From Bythopirellula polymerisocia (GTDB lineage: Bacteria; Planctomycetota; Planctomycetia; Pirellulales; Lacipirellulaceae): DNA of 64,000 nt. The number at the start of each line of letters is the position of its first letter. The first letter of the stretch is position 1. Positions 63,525 to 64,000 of the stretch are shown here, in pieces. A program made the translations under genes and the position numbers. Where the stretch lies: assembly GCF_007860015.1 (NCBI RefSeq), contig NZ_SJPS01000012.1, positions 1 to 64,000 of the forward strand. The letters run 5' to 3'. The notes under the pieces are model-generated. The model ran no database searches. It was given only the letters and a program-made list of their open reading frames with translations, and was not told the origin of the DNA.

Positions 63525-64000
63525 ATGACCAATCAAGAAATCGCCGCCGCATTTGAGCAGGTTGCCGACCTCTTGGAATTTCAAGCGGCCAACCCGTTTC
63601 GAGTGCGAGCCTATCGCAATGGAGCCCGCAAGATCATCGATCTTGGCGAGAGGGTATCCGAAATTATTGCTGACGAATCTCGTCGATTGACCGATCTGGA
63701 TGGTATTGGCAATGACCTGGCCGAGAAGATCGAACAACTGGTCACCACGGGTCGTCTGACACAACTTGAAGAACTTCAATCCCAAGTCCCCGCCACGGTA
63801 TTGGCCATGCTCCGTGTGCCGGGTCTGGGGCCAAAGAAGGCGGCGGTGCTTTTCAAGGAATTGGGAGTCGAATCACTCGACCAGCTTCGCGATGCCTGTG
63901 AAAAGCAACAGGTTCGTGATCTAAAGGGATTCGCAGCGAAGACCGAAGAAGCAATCCTCAAAGGCCTCGCCATCGCCGAGCAGGGGGACAAGCGGACCAA
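63525..64000 (+). CDS. polX: DNA polymerase/3'-5' exonuclease PolX, N-terminal part (runs off window)
   Basis: The first 158 residues are visible. They form the helix-hairpin-helix region of family X polymerases: NQEIAAAFEQVADLLEFQAANPFRVRAYRNGARKI, DLDGIGNDLAEKIEQLV and VPGLGPKKAAVLFKELG. The polymerase and PHP exonuclease domains would be to the right. PolX fills short gaps in base-excision repair. The ATG at 63525 follows the 22-bp repeat. Confidence 0.88.
   Translation, partial: MTNQEIAAAFEQVADLLEFQAANPFRVRAYRNGARKIIDLGERVSEIIADESRRLTDLDGIGNDLAEKIEQLVTTGRLTQLEELQSQVPATVLAMLRVPGLGPKKAAVLFKELGVESLDQLRDACEKQQVRDLKGFAAKTEEAILKGLAIAEQGDKRT

Overview
The window looks like a chromosome segment of a Planctomycetota bacterium, probably Pirellulales-like. 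This is an inference from protein style: a PQQ-type beta-propeller lipoprotein, a Tat-exported PhoX-like protein, YidC with a built-in PDZ domain, a Gfo/Idh/MocA oxidoreductase, an LpxL-type acyltransferase and a complete Na+-NQR. Coding density is high, genes lie on both strands in short operons, and there is one tRNA (Leu, UAG). I saw no rRNA, CRISPR array or prophage.

Layout. 1-155: probable end of an insertion sequence abutting a 5'-truncated ROK sugar kinase. 1.1-29 kb: mostly housekeeping genes (lepA, mnmE, yidC, tsaB, trmL, murB with an FtsQ-like gene, csrA, thiL-tsaE, hslVU) mixed with enzymes of general metabolism (M28 peptidase, ALDH, GNATs, acyltransferase, isochorismatase-like, PhoX-like). 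28-48.3 kb: a large exopolysaccharide/surface-glycan cluster. It holds an epimerase, an active-type diguanylate cyclase, an initiating sugar-phosphate transferase, a Wzz/GumC-like chain-length protein with a degenerate BY-kinase-like partner, a Wzy-like polymerase, GT8, GT4 (two) and GT2 transferases, a flippase, and a CDP-sugar block (rfbF, an SDR, a C-methyltransferase, a DegT aminotransferase, a 2OG dioxygenase and a CmcI-type enzyme). 48.6-56.2 kb: a complete minus-strand nqrABCDEF-apbE-nqrM operon. 56.4-64 kb: a GH15 glucoamylase, a MarC-family protein, rsgA, sucC/sucD and the start of polX.

How the parts fit. The glycan cluster seems able to make, modify, polymerise and flip a polysaccharide. 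Its initiating transferase carries a degenerate GGDEF domain that keeps an RxxD inhibitory site exactly where c-di-GMP binds in cyclases, and a cyclase with intact GGDEF and RxxD lies next door in divergent orientation. This suggests direct c-di-GMP control of chain initiation. The nqr operon carries its own flavin-attachment enzyme (ApbE) and maturation factor (NqrM), and a perfect TGTGA-N6-TCACA operator-like palindrome lies upstream of nqrA.

The least explained structure is a pair of closely related S23/four-helix-bundle genes. One sits inside the nqr operon (nqrE/nqrF) and the other between sucC and sucD. Both are flanked by short imperfect inverted repeats, and the same repeat words recur without a gene between nqrA and nqrB. 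This may be an undescribed small repeat/insertion family that targets operon junctions.
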